The notes under the pieces were generated by a model, which was not told the DNA's origin, searched no databases, and saw nothing but the letters and a program-made list of their open reading frames with translations. From assembly GCA_045597125.1 (NCBI GenBank), contig JAZODR010000052.1, forward strand, positions 133,260 to 197,259: a DNA stretch of 64,000 bases, written 5' to 3'. Within the stretch, counting starts at the first letter, position 1. Every line of letters starts with the position of its first letter. The stretch is from RGIG5579 sp045597125 (GTDB lineage Bacteria; Bacillota; Clostridia; Oscillospirales; SIG627). The translations under genes and the position numbers were made by a program. This document shows positions 16,204-25,767 of this stretch, one piece after another.

Positions 16204-18225
16204 ATGAAACGGAAAAGCACCATCAATAACGCTGTATTTGATCGTCTGAAGCACTCCCATATAATTTTATTTTCTTCTGCGTTCATACTGCTTTTTGCAA
16301 TTCTTACATCACTTGTATTCTCCAACTGGCTGGTTCTTCCCCTGGGCATCAGTTTTATTTTGGTAGAAATCTCGCTGTTCTGGATTTATACTACCCTATC
16401 TGCAAAAATTGTACAGCGAAGCGAAGCGCAGCTTTCTTTAAGCGGTATGACCCTTGAATTTTTGCTAAATCTGACAACCCCCGTTACCATATTAAGTGAA
16501 GACGGTTTGATCCTTTGGTTCAACAAAGCTTTTCAAAAAGCAAGCGGACTTTCCGCCGTGGAACAAAAAAGCATTCAAGGAATTGCAAAAGGGAAAATTC
16601 CCCTTCGCAGACTCCGTGAAGAAGATCCCACCGAGCAAAATGAAAAGCCAATCATCGGTTCCCTGGCAGATGGAAATTACCGCATTACTTCGTACAAAAT
16701 CAGTAGCGACGGAAAAACCAATCTGATTACTCTTTGGGATTCTTTGGCCAGAGAGCAGGCCTTAGAAAATAAATTGGCAGAGCAAAATACCGTTGTTTCT
16801 TACATTGCCGTAGATAACTACTCGGAAGCAGGCGGTTTTTTACAAGGAAATTACCGAACCATCACCGCAAAAATCTCCATTCTTTTGAAAGAATGGGCCG
16901 AGGAAATGGATGCAATTCTGCGAGAGGTCGAAAACGACCGCTATATTTTGATTGCGCAGGAAAAACATTTATTCGCTTTGACTGAAACGCGTTTTAACAT
17001 TTTGGACCGAGTTCGCGATATCTCCAAGGATAATGTTGGTGTTCCCGTAACCATCTCCATCGGTATGGCTTGTATCAATGGAACACTGGATGAAAAAGAA
17101 GCTGTAGCACACCAAGCACTGGACCTTGCCATGCAGCGCGGCGGAAACCAAGCAGTACTAAAACTGCGCAACAATGCTACCGAGTACTACGGAGGACGAA
17201 CCAAAACCGTACAAAAGAGAACCAAGATTCGTAGCCGAATCGTTGCAACAGAGGTTGCACAATTGATGGAAAAGGCATCCAACGTACTGATTATGGGGCA
17301 TCGCTTCGCCGATCATGACTCCATCGGTTCCGCAATCGGCATGGCTCGTTTTGCAATGAATTACTGTCAGCGAGTTAACATTGTAGTAAATGTTCACGAT
17401 ACAAACCTAAAAAGCGTTTTTAAAAAGCTTGGAGGACTTCCTGATTACAAAAACATATTCATCGACGGTGTCACCGCGCAAAACACCATCACCTCTTCTA
17501 CTCTTTTAATTATTACGGACGTAAACAACAGTCGTCAATTTGAAGCGCCGGAACTATTTGAAAACATTTCTAACGTTGTCATCATCGACCACCACAGACA
17601 AAGCGCGGAATATGCTGTAAAACCCACCATTACCTATATTGAGCCAAGTGCCTCCAGCGCAAGCGAGCTTGTTTCGGAAATGCTGGAGCAACAGTTGCCG
17701 CCAAAAAGTCTTCTTAAAGAAGAAGCGGAGCTTCTCTTTGCAGGAATTATTTTGGACACCAAGCAATTTGCCAACAACACCGGTCCCCGCACCTTTGCCG
17801 CCGCGCACTTCCTTCGTTCAGAAGGAGCAAATCCCGCAGAAGCACAAATGCTGTTTCGCTCGGACCTTGGTGATTTTAAGCGGGAAATCAAGTATGAAAC
17901 CAACGCCAATATTTATCGTGACGTGATTGCTTATTCCTACATTGATGAAGATGCCACGCAAGAAGACAAAATCGCCGCTTCCAAAGCGGCAGACAGACTC
18001 TTGAATCTTGACGGGGTTCTTGCCTCTTTCGTTCTGTGCCGAATGGGAAACACCGTGCATATTTCCGCCCGCTCCTCCGGAACAATTAATGTTCAGTTAA
18101 TTACGGAAGCGCTTCACGGCGGTGGCCATTTCGATATGGCGGGTGCACAAGTAAAAGATTCTACCATTCAGGAAACCCTCAAACGATTATTTGGTGCAAT
18201 CGATCAATATCTTAACGAAGCATAA
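16204..18225 (+). CDS. gdpP: Cyclic-di-AMP phosphodiesterase GdpP (DHH family)
   Basis: Membrane-bound enzyme that hydrolyses c-di-AMP to pApA, affecting potassium and wall homeostasis. The 673 residues show two N-terminal membrane helices (about 18-62), a PAS-like domain (about 80-180), a degenerate GGDEF domain (about 195-325), and a DHH-DHHA1 module. Catalytic motifs GHRFADHDSIGSAIG (about 363), TDVNNSRQFE and VIIDHHRQS (about 460) are intact, and GGGHFDMAGAQV marks DHHA1. The gdpP-rplI-dnaB order is conserved in Bacillota. The ATG follows AGAAAGGAAAACGG. Confidence 0.95.
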   Translation: MKRKSTINNAVFDRLKHSHIILFSSAFILLFAILTSLVFSNWLVLPLGISFILVEISLFWIYTTLSAKIVQRSEAQLSLSGMTLEFLLNLTTPVTILSEDGLILWFNKAFQKASGLSAVEQKSIQGIAKGKIPLRRLREEDPTEQNEKPIIGSLADGNYRITSYKISSDGKTNLITLWDSLAREQALENKLAEQNTVVSYIAVDNYSEAGGFLQGNYRTITAKISILLKEWAEEMDAILREVENDRYILIAQEKHLFALTETRFNILDRVRDISKDNVGVPVTISIGMACINGTLDEKEAVAHQALDLAMQRGGNQAVLKLRNNATEYYGGRTKTVQKRTKIRSRIVATEVAQLMEKASNVLIMGHRFADHDSIGSAIGMARFAMNYCQRVNIVVNVHDTNLKSVFKKLGGLPDYKNIFIDGVTAQNTITSSTLLIITDVNNSRQFEAPELFENISNVVIIDHHRQSAEYAVKPTITYIEPSASSASELVSEMLEQQLPPKSLLKEEAELLFAGIILDTKQFANNTGPRTFAAAHFLRSEGANPAEAQMLFRSDLGDFKREIKYETNANIYRDVIAYSYIDEDATQEDKIAASKAADRLLNLDGVLASFVLCRMGNTVHISARSSGTINVQLITEALHGGGHFDMAGAQVKDSTIQETLKRLFGAIDQYLNEA

Positions 18226-18242
18226 AACAAGGAGAAACCAAT

Positions 18243-18683
18243 ATGAAAGTAGTACTGAAAGCAGATGTAAAAGGACAAGGAAAAAAGGGTGAAATCATCC
18301 AAGTTTCCGATGGTTATGCGCGCAACTTTCTCTTCCCTAAAGGACTTGCGGCTCCCGCGGATGCAAAAGCCGAAAATGAGCTGAAAAATCAGATTTCCTC
18401 CAAGGAATATAAAGCAAAGGTGGATCTTGAAAATGCTCAGGCATTAAAAGAAACTCTTGAAAAAATTGAAGTTCGCGCCAAAGCAAGTGCAGGTACTGAC
18501 GGAAAGATTTACGGAAGTGTTACCAATGCACACATTTCCGACCTGCTTGCCGCACAGCATAAAATTCAAATTGACAAGAGAAAAATCGCTATTGCAACCA
18601 TTAAAAATTTTGGCACCTTCTCTGCCGAAATCAAGCTCTCTTCCGGCGTAACGGCAAATCTGAAGGTCATCGTTGAAGAATAA
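18243..18683 (+). CDS. rplI: 50S ribosomal protein L9
   Basis: 146 residues beginning MKVVLKADVKGQGKKGEI, with the L9 signature DGYARNFLFPKGLA (about 24-37) and the connecting helix before the C-terminal domain (KIYGSVTNAHISDLL). It binds 23S rRNA near the L1 stalk. AAGGAGAAACCAAT precedes the ATG. It lies 17 bases after gdpP and 15 before dnaB. Confidence 0.97.
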   Translation: MKVVLKADVKGQGKKGEIIQVSDGYARNFLFPKGLAAPADAKAENELKNQISSKEYKAKVDLENAQALKETLEKIEVRAKASAGTDGKIYGSVTNAHISDLLAAQHKIQIDKRKIAIATIKNFGTFSAEIKLSSGVTANLKVIVEE

Positions 18684-18698
18684 ACAAGGGAAACAATT

Positions 18699-20066
18699 AT
18701 GAATACATCTCCTACCTCTTTTATGGGAAAACAGCCCCCCCATTCCGTTGAAAATGAAATGGCGCTTTTGGGTGCTCTCATTCTGGATTGTGAACGAATC
18801 GGCGACGTTTCTTCCGTTGTAAACTCCGATGATTTTTACGTGGACAAACACAGAGAAATTTTCAATTCTCTGGTCAGTCTTTCCAATCGCAGCAGCGGAA
18901 TTGACGTTGTCACCTTGCTCAGCGACCTTGTAAAAAACGGAGTTTATACCGAAGAACAAGGCTCCCAATACATTCGCCATTTGGCGGAAAGCGTTCCCGC
19001 GCTCTCCAATATTATGGATTATGCCGCCATCGTACACGAAAAAGCTTTGCTGAGAAAACTGATTCTGATTGCTGAAGAAATTCAAGATTCCGCGTATTCT
19101 CAGCACGAAGATACTGCATCGGTTGTGGATCAAGCAGAGCAGAAAATCTACGCTTTATCTCAAAACACAGTAAAAAATGATTTTTCTCCCCTCAGCGAAA
19201 TCATTACCGCGTTCTACAAAGAACTAACCGAGCTGAGCAAAGGCGGGGATAACACCTCTACCATTCAAACCTTTTACAGTGACATTGACCGCATTCTTGT
19301 GGGTATGAACCCGGGTGACCTTATTTTGATTGGCGCACGCCCCGGTATGGGTAAAACCAGTTTTGCATTGAATATTGCAGCTGAAATCGCCAAAAGAAGA
19401 ACCGATAAAACTGTAGCCATTTTCTCCTTGGAAATGACCAAGACTCAGCTTGCCTCCCGTCTTCTTTCCTCCGAGGGACGAATTGAGAGCAGAAAGCTTC
19501 GCGACGGAAATCTGGAATCTGAGGATTATGCAAAGCTTGCTGATGCCGCCAGTGCATTGGCAGAGACCCGAATCTTTATTGACGATTCCTCTGACCTTTC
19601 CCCTATGAAGATGAGGACCAAATTGCGCAGGCTCAAAAATCTTGGAATCATTTTTGTGGACTACCTGCAGCTTATGCATTCGGACGATAAAAAGAAGAGC
19701 GAGAACCGTGTTCTGGAGATTGGAGATATCACCAGAAATTTAAAAATCATGGCAAAAGAATTTGGTTGTCCCATCGTTCTGCTTTCTCAGCTTTCCCGTA
19801 TCTCCCAGGAACGCAAGGATAAACGTCCCCAGCTTACTGATTTGCGTGACTCCGGTGCTATCGAGCAGGATGCAGACGTGGTTATGTTCCTACACAGAGA
19901 ATTCTATTACGACAGTCGAAACACTGACATTCAAAATATGGCTGAATGTATCATTGCCAAAAACCGTCACGGTGCCATGGACACCATCAATCTGGGCTGG
20001 GACGGACAGTACACCCGTTTCTGCACCTTAGAAAAGCGGTTTGACGGTGCACCGCCCGAAGTATAA
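18699..20066 (+). CDS. dnaB: Replicative DNA helicase
   Basis: Hexameric helicase (called DnaC in B. subtilis) that unwinds the replication fork. 455 residues: the N-terminal domain (PHSVENEMALLGALILDCER) and RecA-like domain with Walker A LIGARPGMGKTSFALNIA (about 210), EMTKTQLASRLLSSE, FVDYLQLM (Walker B) and DLRDSGAIEQDADVV. No intein is present. It is co-transcribed with rplI and tilS (2-base gap). Confidence 0.97.
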   Translation: MNTSPTSFMGKQPPHSVENEMALLGALILDCERIGDVSSVVNSDDFYVDKHREIFNSLVSLSNRSSGIDVVTLLSDLVKNGVYTEEQGSQYIRHLAESVPALSNIMDYAAIVHEKALLRKLILIAEEIQDSAYSQHEDTASVVDQAEQKIYALSQNTVKNDFSPLSEIITAFYKELTELSKGGDNTSTIQTFYSDIDRILVGMNPGDLILIGARPGMGKTSFALNIAAEIAKRRTDKTVAIFSLEMTKTQLASRLLSSEGRIESRKLRDGNLESEDYAKLADAASALAETRIFIDDSSDLSPMKMRTKLRRLKNLGIIFVDYLQLMHSDDKKKSENRVLEIGDITRNLKIMAKEFGCPIVLLSQLSRISQERKDKRPQLTDLRDSGAIEQDADVVMFLHREFYYDSRNTDIQNMAECIIAKNRHGAMDTINLGWDGQYTRFCTLEKRFDGAPPEV

Positions 20067-20068
20067 AA

Positions 20069-21466
20069 ATGACATTATTTTCCCGTTTTCAAGAAGAAAT
20101 CAAGAAAAACAATCTAATTAAAAAGTCAGATCGAATCCTTGTAGCCTTTTCGGGCGGCAAGGATTCGGTGTGTCTTCTTTTCTTGTTGCAAAGTTTACGG
20201 GAAAAATTGCAATTTGACTTGGGTGCCTGTCACATCCATCATGGCATTCGCGGGCCAGAGGCAGATGATGATTTATCTTTTTGTAAAAAAATTTGCCAAG
20301 AAAAAAACATCCCCTTTTTCTTCGATACAGTTGATGTACCCGCCTTCTGCAAAAAAAATCACTTCGGTCTGGAGGAAGGCGCGCGGATTTTACGCTACGA
20401 TTCTTTGGAACGCATTTCAAAGCTAAATAACTACAACAAAATTGCAACTGCGCACACTGCTTCCGATCAAGCGGAAACCATTTTATTTCGCCTGATTCGA
20501 GGAAGCGGATTTGAAGGGTTAATAGGGATTCCAAGCCATCGCGGCAATATTATTCGTCCCCTACTTTCTTTTTATCAAGAAGAAATTCTCGATTTTTTGA
20601 TAAATAATCACATAGAATTCAAAAAAGATTCAAGTAACTGCGATATGATTTATTCAAGAAATCGTTTGCGGGGCGCAATCCTTCCCGAAATAAAAAAAAT
20701 CAACCCCGCTGCAGAAAACGCTTTTCTTCGTTTTTCCAGCATTGCCAAAGAACAGCACAATTTAATTTGTGCGCTTTGCAATCAATGGGAGCGGGATAAT
20801 AAAATTCATTATGAAAGCGGAAGAATTCCCTTGGAACCGCTTTTGGAGTTAGTCAATGGTGAGGGAATGGCTCCGGTTTTTCGGGAAATCATTTCCCGAA
20901 TGGCAAAAAAAGAAAAAATTGTCATTGACTTTCAGCATTTTGAAGCACTTTATGCGTTATTAAAACGCCCTTTGGAGGGCAAAATAATTGAAATTGCAAA
21001 TGGATTTGCATTTCGTATAGAAAACGAATCGCTTATCTTTGCTTTGAATGAAATCAAATCCCCCTGCATACAGTATCAAGTACAACTAAATATTGGTGAA
21101 AATAAATTGCCGATTTCAGATACCATCTTAGACTTATCTGACAAAAGGCGCGGAAAAGTAGAAAATTTTAACAAAAAGCTCTTGATTATTCATGCCGCAT
21201 TCGATAAAATAGAAGGTAACCTTTTTGCACGAAATCGCAGAGAGGGTGACACAATTCAAATAGGCGGTATGACCAGAAATTTGAAAAAATTGTTTCAAGA
21301 AGCAAAAATTCCAAATTTCTATCGGAATCGTTTGCCGATAATATGCGATGACAAAGGCATTATATGGATTCCGTATATAGGCCTATGTGATCGCGTGCGG
21401 GAAAGTAGTTGTGATGAAATTTTCACTATGGAGCTTCGCAGTTCTATCTTTCCCCCAACTGATTGA
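20069..21466 (+). CDS. tilS: tRNA(Ile)-lysidine synthase
   Basis: Adds lysine to C34 of the CAU tRNA-Ile so it reads AUA. 465 residues: PP-loop ILVAFSGGKDSVCLLFLL (about 23-40), HIHHGIRGPEADDD, ATAHTASDQAETILFRLIRG (about 131-150), then the C-terminal TilS domain (RNRREGDTIQIGGMTRNLKK, about 390) ending at the DRVRES region. The PP motif has K where many bacteria have SGGVDS; both forms occur in TilS. It leads the conserved tilS-hpt-ftsH set. Confidence 0.95.
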   Translation: MTLFSRFQEEIKKNNLIKKSDRILVAFSGGKDSVCLLFLLQSLREKLQFDLGACHIHHGIRGPEADDDLSFCKKICQEKNIPFFFDTVDVPAFCKKNHFGLEEGARILRYDSLERISKLNNYNKIATAHTASDQAETILFRLIRGSGFEGLIGIPSHRGNIIRPLLSFYQEEILDFLINNHIEFKKDSSNCDMIYSRNRLRGAILPEIKKINPAAENAFLRFSSIAKEQHNLICALCNQWERDNKIHYESGRIPLEPLLELVNGEGMAPVFREIISRMAKKEKIVIDFQHFEALYALLKRPLEGKIIEIANGFAFRIENESLIFALNEIKSPCIQYQVQLNIGENKLPISDTILDLSDKRRGKVENFNKKLLIIHAAFDKIEGNLFARNRREGDTIQIGGMTRNLKKLFQEAKIPNFYRNRLPIICDDKGIIWIPYIGLCDRVRESSCDEIFTMELRSSIFPPTD

Positions 21467-21486
21467 TAATCGAGAGGAAAAAAACA

Positions 21487-22056
21487 ATGTGTGAATTTCA
21501 AACCTTGACTCCCGATCTGGACTGCATCCTTTACGGGGAAAAAGAACTGAATGAGATGCTAAACCGCTTGGGACAAGAAATCACGGAATACTACAAAGAA
21601 AAGGTAAAAGATCGCAAACTGATTCTGGTTGGCGTATTGAAGGGCTCCTTTATCTTTATGGCTGATTTGATTCGCAGAATTGATCTGCCCTGCCAAGTTC
21701 TATTTCTTCGGGCATCCAGTTACGGTTCGGCCACTGTTTCCTCCGGAAATGTTTCCGTAGAGCCCCTCCCCGAAGCGGACCAACTGGATGGCGCACACGT
21801 GCTTCTCATCGAAGATATTCTTGACAGCGGAAGAACCTTAAAGAAGCTCCATGACCTGTTTCTACAAACAGGTGCAGCCTCAGTTAGGATTTGCACTATG
21901 CTGGACAAGCCCGCAAGACGCGCCGCCCCCATCAAAACCGATTTTTGCGGATTCGAGGTTGAAGACCAATTTATTGTAGGTTACGGGCTGGATTACAACG
22001 AAATTTACCGCAACCTTCCGTACATCGCTATTTTAAAACCCGAAGTATATTCATAA
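21487..22056 (+). CDS. hpt: Hypoxanthine phosphoribosyltransferase
   Basis: Salvages hypoxanthine or guanine with PRPP to IMP or GMP. The ATG at 21487, after GAGAGGAAAAAAAC, gives 189 residues; a TTG overlapping tilS is also in frame but unneeded. The PRPP loop VLLIEDILDSGRTLKKL (about 107-123) carries the ED-D pattern, and LKGSFIFMADLIRRI (about 45-59) forms the pyrophosphate-binding loop. It sits between tilS and ftsH as in most Bacillota. Confidence 0.94.
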   Translation: MCEFQTLTPDLDCILYGEKELNEMLNRLGQEITEYYKEKVKDRKLILVGVLKGSFIFMADLIRRIDLPCQVLFLRASSYGSATVSSGNVSVEPLPEADQLDGAHVLLIEDILDSGRTLKKLHDLFLQTGAASVRICTMLDKPARRAAPIKTDFCGFEVEDQFIVGYGLDYNEIYRNLPYIAILKPEVYS

Positions 22057-22087
22057 CCCCATGATTTAAGGAGAAACAAGCGTCGAA

Positions 22088-24091
22088 ATGAAAAAAAACA
22101 ATTTCAAAGTTATTATATTTTACTCAGTTTTGATCCTTCTGGTCATTCTTGCATCCACTTCCCTATTTAATATGACCGCGGATAAAGACCAGCAATACAG
22201 CGAAATCATTGCTTTGTTTGAAAAGGATCAAGTGAAAAAGTTTACCGTTTCCGCAGACGGCGATTTGTCGATTCTCACCATTGATAACAAAAAGATAGAA
22301 TACGAGCTTCAACGCGTAGATTACTTTCGCGAAGACGTAGCGGAATATGTAAAGCAAAATTTCAAGGATACCGATGGAAAAAGCGGCAATCTTGAAAGCT
22401 ATCATTACGAGCCTGTCCCTTCAACTCCTTGGTGGTTATCTTTCCTTCCCTACCTTGTGATTATTGTTCTCTTCGTGGCACTTTGGTTCTACGCAATGAA
22501 TCAGGCTACAGGTGGCAAGGGCGGCAGAATCAATTCTTTTGGAAAAGCAAAGGCAAAGCTTGGTTCCAATGAGAAGAAAAAAGTATTTTTCGCCGATGTT
22601 GCAGGAGCGGATGAAGAAAAAGAAGAATTATCCGAGGTGGTTGACTTCTTGAAAAATCCCACGCGTTTTCAGGAAATCGGCGCAAGGATTCCTCACGGTG
22701 TCCTTTTGGTGGGACCTCCCGGTACCGGTAAAACCTTACTTGCCAAAGCAGTAGCCGGCGAGGCAGGTGTTCCCTTTTATTCCATTTCCGGATCTGACTT
22801 TGTTGAAATGTACGTGGGTGTTGGTGCATCCCGTGTCAGAGACCTTTTTGAAAATGCTAAAAAAACGGCTCCCAGCATTATCTTTATTGACGAAACCGAC
22901 GCCGTTGGCCGTCACAGAGGCGCAGGTCTCGGAGGCGGTCACGACGAAAGAGAACAGACCTTGAATCAGCTTTTGGTGGAAATGGATGGTTTTGGCTCCA
23001 ACGAAGGTGTAATCGTTATGGCGGCAACCAACCGTCCCGATATTCTCGACCCCGCACTTCTTCGTCCCGGTCGTTTTGACAGACAGGTAACCGTCAACTA
23101 TCCCGATATTAAGGGACGAAAGGCAATTTTGGAAGTTCACTCCAAAAACAAACATTTTGAAGAAGACGTAAATCTGGAAACACTTGCGAAATCTACACCG
23201 GGCTTTACCGGCGCAGACCTCGCGAATCTTTTGAATGAAGCCGCACTTTTAGCCGCCAGAAAAAACAAAAAGCTTATTGGTACCACCGAGCTGGAAGAAG
23301 CTACCATTAAAGTAATTGTCGGACCTCAGAAAAAAAGCAAGGTTGTATCCGAAAAGGACAAAAAGCTTACCGCTTATCACGAAGCGGGTCACGCCATCGT
23401 TACCCATTTTCTTCCTACGCAGGATAAGGTTCATCAAATCTCTATTATCCCCTCAGGTAGAGCCGGTGGCTATACCCTTTCCCTTCCTAATGAAGACAAA
23501 AGTTATATGTCAAAATTGGAAATGGAAGAAGAGATTGTTTCTCTGCTTGGTGGCAGAGTAGCCGAAAAGTTGATTTTGGACGACATTTCCACCGGCGCTT
23601 CCAATGATATTCAGCGCGCAACCGAAATTGCACGAAATATGATTACCAAATACGGTATGAGTGACAAACTCGGTCCTGTAGTTTATGGAAGCGGTCACGG
23701 TGAGGTTTTCCTTGGAAGGGACTTCAGCAGCACCCCCAACTATTCCGAAAAAGTTGCAGCTTTAATTGATGAAGAAACACTTGCCATCGTAAACAATGCT
23801 TTTGATAAAGCAGTTTCCATTTTGAAGGAGCATATGGATAAGCTTCACTTTGTTGCATCCTTCTTAATCGACCACGAAATTATGGACGAGGATCAATTCG
23901 ATGAGGCCATGAGTGAAGGCGCAACTATTCAAAGCGTTGAAAAAATCAAAGAAGAAAAACAAAAGAAGAGTAAGGTTGAGAACGAAAAAAAACGCGAAAG
24001 TGATGCTACTAAAAGCAGCGCAAACACTTTAGCAGAAATGCTCGCCGAAGAAGCAGATAAAGCATCCAAGCGAGATCAAAATCAACAATAA
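22088..24091 (+). CDS. ftsH: ATP-dependent zinc metalloprotease FtsH
   Basis: Membrane-anchored AAA+ protease that degrades misfolded membrane proteins and regulators. 667 residues: TM1 at about 8-27, a short extracytoplasmic domain, TM2 (FLPYLVIIVLFVALWFYAM, about 119-137), Walker A GVLLVGPPGTGKTLLAKAVA (about 204), SRH GRFDRQV, and the zinc site HEAGH (about 434) with a later Asp ligand. The C-terminal 40 residues are Lys/Glu-rich. The start follows AAGGAGAAACAAGCG. A strong terminator follows. Confidence 0.97.
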   Translation: MKKNNFKVIIFYSVLILLVILASTSLFNMTADKDQQYSEIIALFEKDQVKKFTVSADGDLSILTIDNKKIEYELQRVDYFREDVAEYVKQNFKDTDGKSGNLESYHYEPVPSTPWWLSFLPYLVIIVLFVALWFYAMNQATGGKGGRINSFGKAKAKLGSNEKKKVFFADVAGADEEKEELSEVVDFLKNPTRFQEIGARIPHGVLLVGPPGTGKTLLAKAVAGEAGVPFYSISGSDFVEMYVGVGASRVRDLFENAKKTAPSIIFIDETDAVGRHRGAGLGGGHDEREQTLNQLLVEMDGFGSNEGVIVMAATNRPDILDPALLRPGRFDRQVTVNYPDIKGRKAILEVHSKNKHFEEDVNLETLAKSTPGFTGADLANLLNEAALLAARKNKKLIGTTELEEATIKVIVGPQKKSKVVSEKDKKLTAYHEAGHAIVTHFLPTQDKVHQISIIPSGRAGGYTLSLPNEDKSYMSKLEMEEEIVSLLGGRVAEKLILDDISTGASNDIQRATEIARNMITKYGMSDKLGPVVYGSGHGEVFLGRDFSSTPNYSEKVAALIDEETLAIVNNAFDKAVSILKEHMDKLHFVASFLIDHEIMDEDQFDEAMSEGATIQSVEKIKEEKQKKSKVENEKKRESDATKSSANTLAEMLAEEADKASKRDQNQQ

Positions 24092-24121
24092 AAAAAGGCT
24101 TGCAATTGCAAGCCTTTTTTT
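24091..24121. terminator. Bidirectional terminator after ftsH
   Basis: AAAAAAGGCTTGCAA and TTGCAAGCCTTTTTT form a near-perfect palindrome. It ends the rightward ftsH operon and the leftward operon ending at 24120. Confidence 0.92.
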
Positions 24122-25757
24122 ATTTTTTGCGGTCAACTGTTACTGCTTCGCCTTTGAGAATACCATCGCATGCTGAAATAATCTGCTTAACATAATCTCG
24201 ATTAATATAGAATTCGCCACTATCATTGAGCGTATAATAGGCCTTACGAGCAGTCATACCAAAAAACTCATAATTATACACATTGCCGTTGCGAAGGGTA
24301 ATTTTCAATTTCAAAATGGAATCTGCCTCCGCGGGCTTTTCAGCATAACCGTCCACGGTTGTAAAGAGAATTGCCTTGTAAAGCTGACGGAAATTATTGG
24401 TATCTACTTTCACCCCATTGGAAGAGGTAACCTTCAAATCATTTCCGCTACCTTGTAAAGAAAATTTTGCATTGGTTTTCTCATAGAAAAGCTCCATAGT
24501 AGCAACCTGATCAATGGAAACAGAGAAGGAGTGATTATCCAAAAGTTTCAGCAAATCCCATTCGACCCACTCATGTTCCGCAGCATCAAACTCAACAATC
24601 AAATCAAAATCAGGAGAATAAATATAATAGATATAAGCAGGTTCATCTTCGCTTGACTGAGACGTGACCTGAAGCTTTTCGCTGATATATAGGGTAATAT
24701 CAAAATTTTCATAACGGTAATAAAGCTCATAAATCCAGTTGTTCTCAGAATCCATTAAGCTATACAAGCGGAAAAGCTTTTTTATTTCCTCCGCCTGTGC
24801 CGGGTCTTGCAAACGACTGGAAATATTGTATTCAATAACCGATTCGCCGGAAAAACTGACAAAATGTTCAAGAAGCTTCTGAAAATTATCAATAGAAGGA
24901 TAATAACCTGCAGGAGTATTAAAGATATGGGTGAAAAGCTCACCTGTTTGCTCGATTTCCTCATCGGTCAGATTTCGGATAGAAGCAAAAGTTTCACCTT
25001 TTTTCTTAATAACAAGCTCCTTTACATCCGCATAAGCGGTAGCTGAAACCGGTGGTGCTACCTGAGGCAAAATATAGGCTTTGGTATCTGCAAAAATACA
25101 ACGGGTAATATAGGTGTCTTGCAAAATATAGAGAGCATCTCTTCCCTCGACCATCACATAGTAACCGCTGCCGGAAACAGTGGGATTTCCGAAATGCAAA
25201 ACTTTTGATTCCGTTTCTCCTTTATCATTAAGATAAGAGAAGGTAACCGTTGCCTTTCCATCACCGTCCAAACCATAAGCAGAAAGATTATCCTTATTAT
25301 AGCCCACAACCTCTTCCGTAGCAAGCATATAACGAACAAGGTTTACAAGCGAATCCACCATAGAAACGCTTTCCAATAAATTGCTAAGATCCTGACCCTC
25401 CGCGTCCTTCATCCAGTCGCTGGTCTGATCGTAGTACATTGCTTCTGCGCCTTCAAAATAATACTGGCCATCATCGCCTTTATAATAATGAAAACCGCCA
25501 AGCTCATTTTCAACTTTGATTCCAAGAACCCGACTTGCATCCACAGGATCTACGATAAAAGGTCTTCCGCTCTGCATTTGTTCGCCGTGGTTTCCCTCAG
25601 TGGGCAATTCTTCTTTTTCCTCAGGCTTCAAAAGCGTAAAAAGAAGAACAATATAAACCAAAGCACAAATAAGGATAACTGCCGCAGAAATAATAATGGA
25701 TCGCATTCTTCTATCCTGCCAAAGAGCGGAAAAAGAAATTTTTTTATTTTTTTTCAT
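24120..25757 (-). CDS. DUF4340 domain-containing membrane-anchored protein
   Basis: The ATG at 25757 (MKKNKKISFSALWQDRRMRS) is chosen over an upstream in-frame start overlapping the previous gene; it gives 545 residues. One TM helix (SIIISAAVILICALVYIVLL, about 20-40) is followed by a large extracytoplasmic region with repeated beta-rich units (TVTFSYLNDKGETESKVLHF, LVNLVRYMLATEEVV) typical of DUF4340. Homologues lie beside GldG-type ABC transporter genes, as here (10-base gap). It is probably an auxiliary extracytoplasmic subunit; the biochemical role is unknown. It is last in the operon. Confidence 0.8.
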   Translation of the reverse strand: MKKNKKISFSALWQDRRMRSIIISAAVILICALVYIVLLFTLLKPEEKEELPTEGNHGEQMQSGRPFIVDPVDASRVLGIKVENELGGFHYYKGDDGQYYFEGAEAMYYDQTSDWMKDAEGQDLSNLLESVSMVDSLVNLVRYMLATEEVVGYNKDNLSAYGLDGDGKATVTFSYLNDKGETESKVLHFGNPTVSGSGYYVMVEGRDALYILQDTYITRCIFADTKAYILPQVAPPVSATAYADVKELVIKKKGETFASIRNLTDEEIEQTGELFTHIFNTPAGYYPSIDNFQKLLEHFVSFSGESVIEYNISSRLQDPAQAEEIKKLFRLYSLMDSENNWIYELYYRYENFDITLYISEKLQVTSQSSEDEPAYIYYIYSPDFDLIVEFDAAEHEWVEWDLLKLLDNHSFSVSIDQVATMELFYEKTNAKFSLQGSGNDLKVTSSNGVKVDTNNFRQLYKAILFTTVDGYAEKPAEADSILKLKITLRNGNVYNYEFFGMTARKAYYTLNDSGEFYINRDYVKQIISACDGILKGEAVTVDRKK

Positions 25758-25767
25758 ATACACTCCG